From an uncultured Saccharospirillaceae bacterium (lineage in GTDB: Bacteria; Pseudomonadota; Gammaproteobacteria; Pseudomonadales; Oceanobacteraceae), in contig CANNFT010000004.1 of the NCBI GenBank assembly GCA_947503895.1, positions 124,001-188,000 of the forward strand: a stretch of 64,000 bases of DNA. Reading direction: 5' to 3'. The translations under genes and the position numbers were made by a program. The notes beneath the pieces are model-generated. The model saw only the letters and a list, made by a program, of their open reading frames with translations. It had not been told where the DNA came from and made no database searches. This document shows positions 54,201 through 63,199 of this stretch, in pieces (positions within the stretch are counted from its first letter, which is position 1; each line of letters opens with the position of its first letter).

Positions 54201-54944
54201 AGATAAAATAATCAAATCTAAATTATTAGAAATACTCGATTCAGCAGTCCTTATTAGATGATTGGCGTCGAAGTTTATAACAACCAAGCCGAATACCTTG
54301 TTATCCTCACTAAATACAGGTGTTGATATTCTATAGGTGGGCCAAATAGGGTATTCAACGCGACCATATTCGCGATTCAGTGAAATATCGGAGACATAAA
54401 ACTCATTCGGATTTAGGCTGGTTGTCGCTTTAAAGTACTCAGTGCCTGCCTTACTTTGTAATCGACTGTCATCTACTCTGAGTATGTTGCCATCTCTACG
54501 ATCTACTCTAACAATCTCCGTTCCATTGTTTGCAATGCCGATATACCGAATCTGCTTTACATCAGGATTACTTTCAATAAAAGCAATAAAAATATTGCTT
54601 AACCAGCTTTTCCAAGTATCGATTGGTGTGCCATCTCTGGGATCCACTTTATCCTGAGTGCTATCGGCGCGCGCAATGCCTAATATAGGTGGTGTTTTAT
54701 AAATGAAGCGTACTTTCCGTTTACTATCTCGTAGAAGGTTGCCAATTGTACTGTTTAGGATGGTGAGGTTGCTATTGATATCGCTCGCAATATTGTGAAT
54801 GACGCGGTCTCGGCTGAAGCTATAAGTCGCAGAAATAATGATAATGGCTGTAATAGATAAAAATGCAAAAACGCTAACAAAATATCGTTCACCGAGCAAA
54901 GTCCTCGCTATTTTGGCCCGCATTGAGGTGTTTACTTTTCCCAT
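51255..54944 (-). CDS. Hybrid sensor histidine kinase with REC and Hpt domains
   Basis: A 1229-residue membrane sensor. Order: TM1 (about 23-43), a dCache-like extracytoplasmic domain to about 330, TM2 (about 333-358), PAS (about 370-485), coiled coil, HisKA with His533 (ISHEIRTPMNG), HATPase (NAIKFT, DDGIGI, GGTGLGLSI), a degenerate receiver-like segment (about 765-875), a true receiver with Asp964 (LMDCQMP), a Pro-rich linker and a C-terminal Hpt with His1164 (SHYLKGVSGNIG). This gives a complete internal phosphorelay. The divergent neighbour is a REC-PAS-GGDEF-EAL protein, the natural output candidate. The ligand is unknown. Confidence 0.93.
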   Translation of the reverse strand: MGKVNTSMRAKIARTLLGERYFVSVFAFLSITAIIIISATYSFSRDRVIHNIASDINSNLTILNSTIGNLLRDSKRKVRFIYKTPPILGIARADSTQDKVDPRDGTPIDTWKSWLSNIFIAFIESNPDVKQIRYIGIANNGTEIVRVDRRDGNILRVDDSRLQSKAGTEYFKATTSLNPNEFYVSDISLNREYGRVEYPIWPTYRISTPVFSEDNKVFGLVVINFDANHLIRTAESSISNNLDLIILSKNSDIIKHPNLAYQFGLDKGTGISWDATYQKVKESPYFDTYLDLISNKKLHAKSIEKQLIGGNSKRILTIISGAPEERYKTLLASLLMTSILPLLVIYTVVILLFYFFHKFTFDKVKLSNQLAQFQSIIAGTQDAVISTDLNGRIKSWNRSAVKIFGYNAQEARYLKIYNLVPESEQEILRKKITQAATGDLIPLVEVRAKRSDDNIFFTELTISPTLHQDGQITGISIIARDVSDKKEYENRILELNVSLEEKVRERTIELEEAKDRALIASQEKSSFVANISHEIRTPMNGIFGMLSLLRRTGITEKQDHFLSLAENSVSTLTNLINDVLDYSKIESGKLDIESIEFNILDSISAIASTLSIKAYEKDLEIVTDLSGIKIKNVIGDPYRLHQIVTNIVSNAIKFTDEGEIFIRCRTVEKSDQVEFHCAVEDDGIGINEEKQKALFEAFTQADSSITRKYGGTGLGLSISKHLCQLMDGDIGIEKSDEQGTTFEFHICLEKSASQDTPANHQELIDQKIVFYAASHRMLQSFERHLNQEGFKHYFCIEIEDAQWEKDTHYLEADAYIIDDSLRVPIVLNAIHESAKNVENTAIIVLQKLGGKSFDDPQKTYIKSLIKPINQEYILKSIHRLLNTQYFQTEIMQGSENEYSHKSNPLSKFQGCTVMIVDDNEINQEVAMGVLNHYGIHSVCADNGLEAISKLTQTPEKHCAVILMDCQMPIMDGFTATKKIREGAAGDKLKDIPIIALTAGVMTGEREKCTQAGMSDFLAKPIQVDIFESVVTKQLEVASKLNLLYIESELVNQTPIEGNPIPAESKPIPPAHHISPSEATDLHPTSIEANAAPQTNGHNDLPSINEFNDIEVWDKKDALQRMLNDEKMLKKLIDIFIGSTKEKVNNVLSLLHSLDDFLTLSQDSHYLKGVSGNIGATRLYQICKVIEEIAQNNPSILIDNKPLAEDYATLIESTYSQLVNILQESYAESA

Positions 54945-55170
54945 AAAACATTTCTGCTTTCATAGCGATATGAGCATCGCTCCAAAGTAATAATTAAGGT
55001 GGCTTAATGTCGCGATTCCGTTAAAAGTGCATAATAATGGTCAAGCGGAAGAGCCCTTTACTTGTGATAAAATCAGCCTAATCAGGCTGTTTTTGCTACG
55101 TTCATTCCCTTTCTATTTCTAAGTTGTCTATCTTTATTCTATGGAACAAGGATAGCAGAGCCCGGCTGAT

Positions 55171-57687
55171 ATGCCTTTATTTGAAGAATATTCAGAAGTG
55201 ACGCCCTATTTGTTAGTCGTGGATGATGAGCCAACTAATTTAATTCTTTTAAAACAAGCACTTAAAGGGATTGGCGAGATATACGCGGCAGAGAATGGGG
55301 AAGTTGCTTTGGCATTGGTGAAAGAAAGGGAATTTGATTTAATTCTTCTGGATATTAGTATGCCAGGGTTATCGGGCATCGATGTGTGCAAAATTTTGAA
55401 ACGCGAGCCCGCCACTGCCGATATACCCGTCATATTTATTTCCGCTAATGACCCCAGTGAATATGAGCATGTTTCCTTAGAATCAGGTGGACTAGATTTC
55501 ATCAGCAAACCGATAGATTTACGTATATGCCGCTTACGGGCATTAAATCAATTGGTATTGCGACAACAGTCTAAAAATTTAATGACTGCAAAAAAGGAAT
55601 TGTTGCAGTTGGTCAGCCAAGTCCCTGAGTTTATTTCCTACTGGGATGAAGAATGGAATAACCTTTTTTGTAATGATTTCACGGGTAGATGGTTTGGTAA
55701 ACCATCAGCATTGATAAAAGGAAAATCATTAGATGAAGTCATTCCTGCGGGGTTACCTGATTACATCCGTAAGGAAGCCAGTTTCGTAAAAACCGGTGTA
55801 TTTCATGACTTTGAACTTCGCATCGAACACAGCAATCAATATTACAGTGCATCACTTTCTAAAGTTGAAATAGAAGACGGAGTAAGAGGCTTTTTACTGA
55901 CTGTTGTTGATATCAGTAATATCAAGCGAGCTGAACACCATTTATTTAACGAGAAAGAGCGCCTAAAAGTAACATTAATGTCGATCGGCGATGGCGTAAT
56001 TGCAACCGACACCGCTGGGATTGTTACATTTTTAAATCCAGTGGCTGAAGCATTAACTGGCTGGCCTATTCAAAATGCTCTTTCTAAACCTATAGAGGAG
56101 GTGATGCAGTTAAAAAGCACTGGAAACGCACATTCGATAGAAAACCCGATACGAATGGCGATTGCTAAAAGAAAAACCGTAACCATGCCCCTCAATAGCG
56201 AGATTATTAATAAAAGCGGCGGTCGTTATGGTGTTGAAGATTCGGCCGCACCTATTTTAGATTCACACAGGAAATTAATTGGAGCAGTCATCGTTTTTAG
56301 GGATATGACGGAAACGATGGCATTGTTGGAGCGGATGAGTAATATTGCGCATCATGACCAATTAACGGGTTTGCCTAATCGAATTTTGCTGAATGAGCGT
56401 TTAAAGCAGCTGTGCGACTGGTCGTATTCCGCTGAGTCTAATCGTCGTTCAGAACATGCATTTCCTAATGTTGCCGTTTATTTGCTGGATATTGATAAGT
56501 TCAAGTATTTGAATGATACGGTAGGCCACAGTATTGGCGATCTCATTATTCAACGTTTAAGTCATCGGATAGCCTCCACCATACCAACCGGTAGCACGCT
56601 TGCAAGAATAGGTGGCGATGAGTTTGTATTGGTTCACCCAAACTTCAAAGGTTATGACGATGTTAATATGGTAACCGAAAGAATTCGTCGCTGCATGCAA
56701 ATACCTTTTACGGTAGACGGGCAATACTATAATGTGACAACAAGCATTGGTGTTAGCTTATGTCCGCAAGATACTCGTGATTCTGAAACGCTCATCCGAT
56801 ACGCAGAAACCGCGATGTACCGTGCCAAAAAGGATGGGCGGAATAATTATTATTATTTTTCAGAAGAGCTTGAAAACCAATTGTTAGAGCGAAACCAAAT
56901 TGAAAAAACCTTAAGAGATGCACTGGAAAAAGATCGTGTTGAAGTTTTTTATCAGCCTAAGGTCGTGCTGGATCAGGAACAACTCATTGGTTTTGAAGCT
57001 TTATGCAGAATCAGAAAAAAAGATGGCAGCTTAATGCCTCCCAATTTATTTATTCCCATCGCGGAAGAGACTGGATTAATCGTTCCGCTTGGTCTAAAAG
57101 TATTAAAAAAGTCATGTTTAATGGCCAAGAAATTGTGCGATCTTCACCTAAATTTTAAAGTTGCGGTTAATTTGGCGGGTGCTCAGCTTGCCGAATTAAA
57201 TATTGTGCAAGATATTCAGAATGCGTTGAACGAACATCATTTAGACCCGCAGCTATTAGAACTTGAAGTGACTGAAAGCATGCTAATGCATGATGTAGAA
57301 GAGGTTTGTGATACCATTCATAGAATATCGCAGCTTGGCGTCACCGTCGCAATAGATGATTTCGGTACAGGATATTCAAGTTTGCTTCATTTAAATAAAT
57401 TTGAGTTAGATGTGTTGAAGATCGATAAATCATTTATAGATGATATGCTTAACGATAAGAAAAACGAAAATATTGTGAATGCCATTATTAGCCTCAGTAA
57501 GTCGCTGGGCATGAAGGTCGTGGCAGAGGGCGTAGAAAGCATAGAGCAAAAAAATAGGCTCATTGAACTAGGGTGCGATATTGTGCAAGGTTACTATTAC
57601 AGCAAGCCCTTGCCGGAAGAAGAAACCCTAAGTTTTATTACAGCATTTCAAGGTGGTGAATCCAGTACAGCCATGTCACCAGGCTAA
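55171..57687 (+). CDS. REC-PAS-GGDEF-EAL cyclic-di-GMP protein
   Basis: An 838-residue soluble signalling protein. Receiver with Asp61 (LLDISMPG), a first PAS-like segment (about 140-250), a second PAS (about 265-390), then GGDEF with intact RIGGDEFVLV and EAL with FEALCRIR, ELEVTESML, DDFGTGYSSL, LKIDKSFI and EGVES. Both catalytic motifs look intact, so it may make and degrade cyclic di-GMP; no RxxD inhibitory site precedes GGDEF. Divergent from the hybrid kinase, suggesting the kinase's Hpt phosphorylates this receiver. Its stop overlaps the convergent AraC gene by 4 bp. Confidence 0.93.
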   Translation: MPLFEEYSEVTPYLLVVDDEPTNLILLKQALKGIGEIYAAENGEVALALVKEREFDLILLDISMPGLSGIDVCKILKREPATADIPVIFISANDPSEYEHVSLESGGLDFISKPIDLRICRLRALNQLVLRQQSKNLMTAKKELLQLVSQVPEFISYWDEEWNNLFCNDFTGRWFGKPSALIKGKSLDEVIPAGLPDYIRKEASFVKTGVFHDFELRIEHSNQYYSASLSKVEIEDGVRGFLLTVVDISNIKRAEHHLFNEKERLKVTLMSIGDGVIATDTAGIVTFLNPVAEALTGWPIQNALSKPIEEVMQLKSTGNAHSIENPIRMAIAKRKTVTMPLNSEIINKSGGRYGVEDSAAPILDSHRKLIGAVIVFRDMTETMALLERMSNIAHHDQLTGLPNRILLNERLKQLCDWSYSAESNRRSEHAFPNVAVYLLDIDKFKYLNDTVGHSIGDLIIQRLSHRIASTIPTGSTLARIGGDEFVLVHPNFKGYDDVNMVTERIRRCMQIPFTVDGQYYNVTTSIGVSLCPQDTRDSETLIRYAETAMYRAKKDGRNNYYYFSEELENQLLERNQIEKTLRDALEKDRVEVFYQPKVVLDQEQLIGFEALCRIRKKDGSLMPPNLFIPIAEETGLIVPLGLKVLKKSCLMAKKLCDLHLNFKVAVNLAGAQLAELNIVQDIQNALNEHHLDPQLLELEVTESMLMHDVEEVCDTIHRISQLGVTVAIDDFGTGYSSLLHLNKFELDVLKIDKSFIDDMLNDKKNENIVNAIISLSKSLGMKVVAEGVESIEQKNRLIELGCDIVQGYYYSKPLPEEETLSFITAFQGGESSTAMSPG

Positions 57688-58673
57688 TGGTTAGCCAAGG
57701 GTAAGAAAATATCTGTAATGGCTTGCTGTTCTGGCACATCAGGAAAAAATTTCACTCGCTTGAAGAACATAGGAAAATCGCGTAATTCTTCCCCGCTGCT
57801 GGGCAACCAATCGTAATACAATGCCTGAACGCTTTGCCCTAGTAACGTATCTGAACCAATATGACGCAGGACAGCACAACGTCCGGCTGGAATCGATTTT
57901 TGAACGATGATGGGCTCTTTATCCTTTTCGGATGCTTCATTCAAAAGATCGTCAGAATTTACAGTGCTTTTGGAAAAGTACTGCTCGGGTACGGAGCACG
58001 CTAAATCAAACCGATAGTGTTCGTCTGTTACCCGGTTCGGATCGTCATATACCAAATTAAAAGTTTGATGTTTGTCTGGTGAGAGTTGATTTTTTCTACG
58101 CCATGCAATAAATGCTTGAATACTGCGTCCTAATGTTTCAGGTGAATCACGGTGTTCCATTACTGCGAGATGGGTGAGTGGAAAATCGACCACATTGATG
58201 ACGGAGGTATGGTTTTTTTCGGTGTTGAATGTATTCATTTGTAGGTTCCTTAATTGAGTGACTGAGTGTTCAAGCTTATGCCAAACACCCCAGTTGGGTT
58301 GAGAGCGAAATGTACTCGGTGCCATACCGAAATACTGTTTAAAATTACGTGAAAAGCCTTCCGGACTATTAAACCCTGTGATCAGCGCAATATCCGTAAT
58401 CGACGCTTCTTTTCGATATAGCAGCATGTTGCCTGCTTTATAAAACCGTAAAATTTGAATGTACGGTGCAACGTTAATATCAAATATGGCAAAAAATTGT
58501 CGATGAAAGTGAAAGGCAGAAAAATGTGCCACACCACTGATGGCTTCCACGCTGAGCTTTGACGAGTCCGATAAATGTTGATCAATATACTGGATCACGC
58601 TCAAAAATCGATTGAGGTACTGTTGTCGCAGCATGCTGTGTTTTTGGTGTGACTCAGAATGTGGTTTTTCCAT
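57684..58673 (-). CDS. AraC-family regulator fused to a GyrI-like ligand-binding domain
   Basis: A 329-residue protein. The DNA-binding domain is N-terminal, with the two helix-turn-helices in SVEAISGVAHFSAFHFHRQF and ITDIALITGFNSPEGFSRNF, then FKQYFGMAPSTFR. From about residue 155 a GyrI-like domain begins (VINVVDFPLTHLAVMEHRDS) and ends with FKRVKFFPDVPEQQAITDIF. This is the Rob/SoxS-like plus GyrI arrangement of proteins that often respond to drugs or small hydrophobic compounds. The stop overlaps that of the convergent GGDEF gene by 4 bp. Confidence 0.9.
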   Translation of the reverse strand: MEKPHSESHQKHSMLRQQYLNRFLSVIQYIDQHLSDSSKLSVEAISGVAHFSAFHFHRQFFAIFDINVAPYIQILRFYKAGNMLLYRKEASITDIALITGFNSPEGFSRNFKQYFGMAPSTFRSQPNWGVWHKLEHSVTQLRNLQMNTFNTEKNHTSVINVVDFPLTHLAVMEHRDSPETLGRSIQAFIAWRRKNQLSPDKHQTFNLVYDDPNRVTDEHYRFDLACSVPEQYFSKSTVNSDDLLNEASEKDKEPIIVQKSIPAGRCAVLRHIGSDTLLGQSVQALYYDWLPSSGEELRDFPMFFKRVKFFPDVPEQQAITDIFLPLANH

Positions 58674-58870
58674 GTATATTTCTCAGTACTGGATGGGTGT
58701 TAATATGTTCATGATATTTCACGTCTGCCCACTGGAATAGATGGAGCAAAGTATAGATGGAAGTGAACAGGGCTGTCTTGACGAATCTTGCTAAAAAGAC
58801 GATTGACTAGCAGTTGAACGCTAAGCTCAATAGAGGAAAGTGGTTGGGGTCAATACGGTTCTCTATCAGG

Positions 58871-58905
58871 CATAGGCGAATCATTTTGGGTTTGATTCGC
58901 CTATG
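58871..58905. repeat. 13-bp perfect inverted repeat after the antiporter gene
   Basis: CATAGGCGAATCA and TGATTCGCCTATG enclose a 9-base loop, just beyond the antiporter stop. No U run follows on the minus strand, so it is a hairpin of uncertain purpose rather than a standard terminator. Confidence 0.8.
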
Positions 58906-58926
58906 ATTTAGACACTTCGATAAAGA

Positions 58927-60786
58927 TTACGCTTGTGTGAACTCGGGGTCATCACTGCTTTTTTTACGCTCTTTGGACTGCTTACTCGCCGGCTCCTTCA
59001 GCAGGTCTGCTGGCAGTAAAAAGCCCACTCGCCATTGGCTACTGGGCTTTAACTTTCGGTCGTGCGTAAAAAAGTGCAAGTTGTCTTTATCATCAAATGC
59101 AAATAACAGAATGGCTCGTTGATCATACTGATTTTGAAAATCCTCCAAGCTGAATTGTTCGCTTAACTTGGTCATTTTAATTTGTGCGCCATCTCTGATC
59201 AGTGCAGCAAGGGAGCTGTAGTTTTGGTCATCATAAAATAAGGAGCGACCAGAGTAAGAAAGGTGTTGTGCTTTATCGTATCCTGTTTGCTCCTCCTCTG
59301 AGTTTTTTAGATAGTAGGTATGGGCTGGGCTAAATTCTGCTTTAAAGCGTGTGGCCGTTAATGCATTTAAAGAGCTGTTGGTGCTCATGGCTAATAAATT
59401 GCCAATGCCGCTGAAATTCATGTTGCGATCTGCATGATCCGATACGACTGATCCGTAGTAGGTGTCAAGACCTTCCAGTCGTGCAGCGCTGACATTTTCC
59501 CAACTTGAGTCGGCGAGTCGAGTTGTCACGTTTTGTTGAACCAGTGCATGAGCTAACGCTCTTGCTACCAGATTAGCACCCACAATCAGTACGCCAGTCG
59601 AGGGTGGCTCCGTCACGTTTAGCCACAGCGCTAAAGGACGCGCGGATAAACCTTGCAGCAGTACCGTTCCTATAATGATGAGAAACGTGAGCGGTACTAA
59701 TAGTTCGGCTTGCTCATAGCCAGCGGCCTCGAGTTTTAATGCAAATAACGCGGAGATAGCCGCTGCTACGATGCCTCGGGGAGCAATCCAGCTCAATAGC
59801 ATTCTGGCCTTAATGGATAAAGGCGATCGATAAGTGGATATCAGAACCGATATTGGGCGAGCAACAAATAATATGATGGCCAATACCAGTAAAGATCCCC
59901 ACCCCATTTCTGCAAAACTAGAAAATTGAAGACGAGCGGCCAGTACGACAAATAAAACGGATATCAACATGACACTTAAACTTTCTTTAAAGAATAAAAT
60001 ATCATCGGTATCAACGCCTTTTGTATTGGCTAATATCATGCCCATCAGTGTGACGGCAATAAGACCCGACTCATGCATGATGGTATTGGATATCGCGAAA
60101 ATGATCAGAACCAAGCCTAAGCTGACGACATGGTGCAAATAGTAGGGCAGCAAGTGTTTTTTTAATAAAAAGGCGAGCAAAAATGCGCCTGCGGCCCCTA
60201 ATAGGATGCCTGTTGCGATCATGGCGCCGAATGTAATCGGCAGTGTTTCGCCTGAAAATTCTGAGACAATCAATTGGTAAACCAATACGATCAATATGGC
60301 GCCAAAGACATCCAGAATAATGCCTTCCCAGTGCAGGATATTGGCGATGTCAGATTGAGGGCGAATACTGGATAACAACGGTTTGATCACCGTTGGACCG
60401 GTGACCGTCATCAACGCTCCAAATAGCAGCGCCAAGGCCCAAGGAAAATTAAGAATGTAGTACACAGCGAATGTTGTAATCACCCATGTGATCAGGACGC
60501 CTACGGTTAACAGATTGCGCAATGGGCGTTTAATGTCTTTTATATCGCTGAGCTTTAATGTCAGACCGCCTTCGAACAATATGACAGCGACACTGAGCGA
60601 AACCATGGGGAATAACAAGTCACCAAACATTTTGTCTGGGTTAAGTACACCGGTGACTGGGCCAAATATGATGCCTGCGACGAGCAGCATGATGATCGAT
60701 GGAAATTTGATGCGCCAAGATATCCATTGGCAAACGATACCAACAAAGACGATTAATGCTAATAGAAGTAGATAATTATCTGCCAC
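58927..60786 (-). CDS. CPA1-type cation/proton antiporter with a C-terminal nucleotide-binding-like domain
   Basis: A 619-residue inner-membrane protein. About 12 membrane helices with antiporter features: KFPSIIMLLVAGIIFGPVTG, VILFEGGLTLKLSDI, MTVTGPTVIKPLLSSIRP, WEGIILDVFGAILIVLV, and SWIAPRGIVAAAISALFALK late in the membrane part. The cytoplasmic C-terminus has a Rossmann-like start (VLIVGANLVARALAHAL), as in TrkA-N domains, then a less conserved region. It probably exchanges Na+ or K+ for protons; the ion is not predictable. Single-gene unit. Confidence 0.88.
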   Translation of the reverse strand: MADNYLLLLALIVFVGIVCQWISWRIKFPSIIMLLVAGIIFGPVTGVLNPDKMFGDLLFPMVSLSVAVILFEGGLTLKLSDIKDIKRPLRNLLTVGVLITWVITTFAVYYILNFPWALALLFGALMTVTGPTVIKPLLSSIRPQSDIANILHWEGIILDVFGAILIVLVYQLIVSEFSGETLPITFGAMIATGILLGAAGAFLLAFLLKKHLLPYYLHHVVSLGLVLIIFAISNTIMHESGLIAVTLMGMILANTKGVDTDDILFFKESLSVMLISVLFVVLAARLQFSSFAEMGWGSLLVLAIILFVARPISVLISTYRSPLSIKARMLLSWIAPRGIVAAAISALFALKLEAAGYEQAELLVPLTFLIIIGTVLLQGLSARPLALWLNVTEPPSTGVLIVGANLVARALAHALVQQNVTTRLADSSWENVSAARLEGLDTYYGSVVSDHADRNMNFSGIGNLLAMSTNSSLNALTATRFKAEFSPAHTYYLKNSEEEQTGYDKAQHLSYSGRSLFYDDQNYSSLAALIRDGAQIKMTKLSEQFSLEDFQNQYDQRAILLFAFDDKDNLHFFTHDRKLKPSSQWRVGFLLPADLLKEPASKQSKERKKSSDDPEFTQA

Positions 60787-61104
60787 AAACTTTCCCTATT
60801 TTGTCATTGATGAGCGGCTACTGTAACAGTCCTAGGTTCACTGTGCTGCTTTAATGGTTCTATTGAAGAGGCGGCCCATATTGCTCAATCTATACCAGTA
60901 TAAGGTAATCTGACTAAAGTGCTGGGCGAGAGAGGATGAAAGGCTTCAGCCTCAGGGGTTCTAGTACAAGCTTCATGGATCATTTAAGGTCGTGCGATCG
61001 AAGGCAATTCATTGAATGCCGAATTGCTTTAGACAGACAGAATCTTCTCTGTTAGCGTTCACGGCAATAAAATTGTAGAACCCATGTTAACGCTGAACAA
61101 TATG

Positions 61105-61464
61105 CCAAAATATTCAAAGAAAGACACCGTATCAGATCAAACCAAGGCTGAGGCCATGAGCATTGCAAAAGGCACACAAAAGCCTGGGCAAACTAAAGAG
61201 CAAACTAAATTAATTGCTCAAGGCATTCAAAAGGGCATTGAGCAGTACAAAAAGCAGCAAAAATCTAAAGCGCGTGAACTAGATAAGGGGTTGAAAAAAG
61301 TCCGAGCGACGCAGGAATCTATTCAAGCTGAGCAGGCACAAGAACAGGCGTCCTCCTTGAAACAGACCAGTACCGGTTTCTCATTACCCGCCGTTATCAC
61401 GCCTTGGCTGCTGTTATTGGTATCTTGGGTCGGCGCAGGGGCTGTTTGGTTGCTCAACCCATAG
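61105..61464 (+). CDS. DUF2956 protein
   Basis: The start is taken at ATG 61105 (MPKYSKKDTVSDQTK), which fits the family's usual beginning; ATG 61084 in frame is possible and neither has a strong ribosome site. The 119-residue protein has the family core AMSIAKGTQKPGQTKEQTKL then IAQGIQKGIEQYKKQQKSKA, a charged helix, and a C-terminal membrane segment (TPWLLLLVSWVGAGAVWLL). It is a tail-anchored-like inner-membrane protein, widespread in Vibrio/Shewanella relatives, with no known function. Confidence 0.82.
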   Translation, partial: PKYSKKDTVSDQTKAEAMSIAKGTQKPGQTKEQTKLIAQGIQKGIEQYKKQQKSKARELDKGLKKVRATQESIQAEQAQEQASSLKQTSTGFSLPAVITPWLLLLVSWVGAGAVWLLNP

Positions 61465-61484
61465 GGTAGGGCCAAGTGTCATGC

Positions 61485-62219
61485 CTAGTCAGACTCATCA
61501 AGCCACCAACTGAGAATCGCCCGCGCAACACGATCATTGTCCGTTGCTTGGTCTAGTGTCGCCATTGCGGTTTCAAAACGCGCCAAACCGATATGCTCCG
61601 CGCGGCGTCCCAGCAAACGTCGAGTATATGTAGCGTTGAATTCGGGATGACCTTGCAGTGTCAGCACTTGTTGGCCGATCTTAAAACCAGCAATCGGGCA
61701 AAAATGATCCCCCAAAATGGGCGTAGCTTGTTTCGGTAGCGCGACCACTTGATCCTGATGGCTATAAATGAGGCTGAGCTGGTTGGGAAGATCTTCAAAA
61801 CCTTGAGGTCGTTCAAGTAATGGAAGTGGACGTATACCGACGCCCCAGCCTTTTGGACTGTTCGCGACCTTGCCTCCGAGCGCCTGTGCGATGATTTGAT
61901 GGCCAAAACATACGCCCAGCAGGCGCTGACCTTGATCAAACGCATGTCTAATCCATCTATCCAGCGGTGCAATCCAGTCGTGAGCCTCATAAGCACCGGC
62001 TTTGGAGCCGGTTATCAGGTATAAATCGTTAGGGTGAGCCTGCATAAACTGCTGGTCTGGTAAGTGACCTTTGAGGGCATTGAAATAGCGGACCGATAAT
62101 GAGGGTTGATGCGGTTTAAAATACCGCTCAAACATTAAGCCGTAGGAACCGTAGTCATCCTGTAAATCTTCATACAATACGTCACATTCAATGACATTCA
62201 GTACGGCAGCAACAGTCAT
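61485..62219 (-). CDS. Class I glutamine-amidotransferase-like protein
   Basis: The start is set at ATG 62219 (MTVAAVLNVIECDV) with AAGGTG seven bases upstream; a longer frame to 62291 lacks a site. The 244-residue protein has the GATase1 nucleophile elbow GVCFGHQIIAQALGG and the His-x-Glu site QGHPEFNA; VANSPKGWGVG follows. Stand-alone members (YfeJ/GuaA-like) hydrolyse glutamine or gamma-glutamyl compounds; without a synthetase partner the substrate is unknown. Confidence 0.88.
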   Translation of the reverse strand: MTVAAVLNVIECDVLYEDLQDDYGSYGLMFERYFKPHQPSLSVRYFNALKGHLPDQQFMQAHPNDLYLITGSKAGAYEAHDWIAPLDRWIRHAFDQGQRLLGVCFGHQIIAQALGGKVANSPKGWGVGIRPLPLLERPQGFEDLPNQLSLIYSHQDQVVALPKQATPILGDHFCPIAGFKIGQQVLTLQGHPEFNATYTRRLLGRRAEHIGLARFETAMATLDQATDNDRVARAILSWWLDESD

Positions 62220-62680
62220 AAAAGCACACCTTGTGAGTAGCGAGTATCTGCAATCAGTCTGCATGCAATATACGATCAAATCGAAGATCAAGGCAACGGT
62301 TCCGAGGTGACGATGACAGACTGATCAACGGGGCTGAAACTAAAGCAGTCGCCAGCTGGGGCCGCCGTGGCTAATTCAATGGCCTAGCAGGGTAGAAGCC
62401 GGTCTCTGCTGAGTCACGTTCGTATCAGTTCTTCTGAAGTCGCTAAAATAAGCAGTGGGTCACGATGAGAATCAAACCGAGTCACGCTTAGGAAAGCTCA
62501 GATTCTAGACTTTTCAGCTCGTCTGGAGACTCACCTAAAACCCTGTCACAATGCGTCATTTACGCTAGGACACACCGTTTGCACTCTATTATTACGAGAC
62601 GGTGACTTTATTTCTGAAGGTTAGCGCCCTATATTGAGGCGCAAATGATCAAAATCGCAATTATTTATTAGGAATCGCTT
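62220..62680. other. Divergent intergenic region
   Basis: I see no coding frame or strong repeat. It must contain promoters for the amidotransferase gene (minus strand) and the TIGR03546-type gene (plus strand). Confidence 0.6.
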
Positions 62681-63187
62681 ATGCTAGGAATGCTGGCAAA
62701 TCTACTAAAAATACTGAACTCAGATACGGCGCCAGGCCAATTGTCGCTTGGATTTGCATTCGCATTAGTGGTGGGCTTAACGCCAATGCTTAGCCTGCAC
62801 AACCTGTTGGTACTCTTCTTGGTCATGGTGATCAGAGTGAATTTATCAGCGTTCTTTCTTGCGACTGGTTTCTTTACGCTGATGGCTTACTTGATTGATC
62901 CTTTGGCCATACAAGTGGGTGAAGCCGTACTCACCGAGCCCTCGCTACAAGTATTTTGGACAGACCTCTACCAAAGTGAATTTTGGCAAGCCACACGTTT
63001 TAATCACACATTATTAATGGGCAGCCTCGTCATTGCACTGGCAGCATTTATCCCTGTGCTGCTGATCAGCCGCTTTATTATTGTCAATTATCGCAACCGA
63101 TTAATGGCATGGGTGGAAAAGCTGAAGATTACTAAGATGATCAAAGCAAGTAAGTTTTATAAAGTCTATGAAAAACTGGCGGCCTAA
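62681..63187 (+). CDS. TIGR03546-family (DUF2062-like) membrane protein
   Basis: A 168-residue protein with three to four membrane segments and the family's PGQLSLGFAFALVVGLTPML motif close to the N-terminus, a YLIDPLA turn and a basic C-terminal tail (LKITKMIKASKFYKVYEKL). It is followed after 12 bp by the TIGR03545-family gene; this pair is conserved in gammaproteobacteria. Function unknown. Confidence 0.87.
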   Translation: MLGMLANLLKILNSDTAPGQLSLGFAFALVVGLTPMLSLHNLLVLFLVMVIRVNLSAFFLATGFFTLMAYLIDPLAIQVGEAVLTEPSLQVFWTDLYQSEFWQATRFNHTLLMGSLVIALAAFIPVLLISRFIIVNYRNRLMAWVEKLKITKMIKASKFYKVYEKLAA

Positions 63188-63199
63188 GGAAATTATAAA

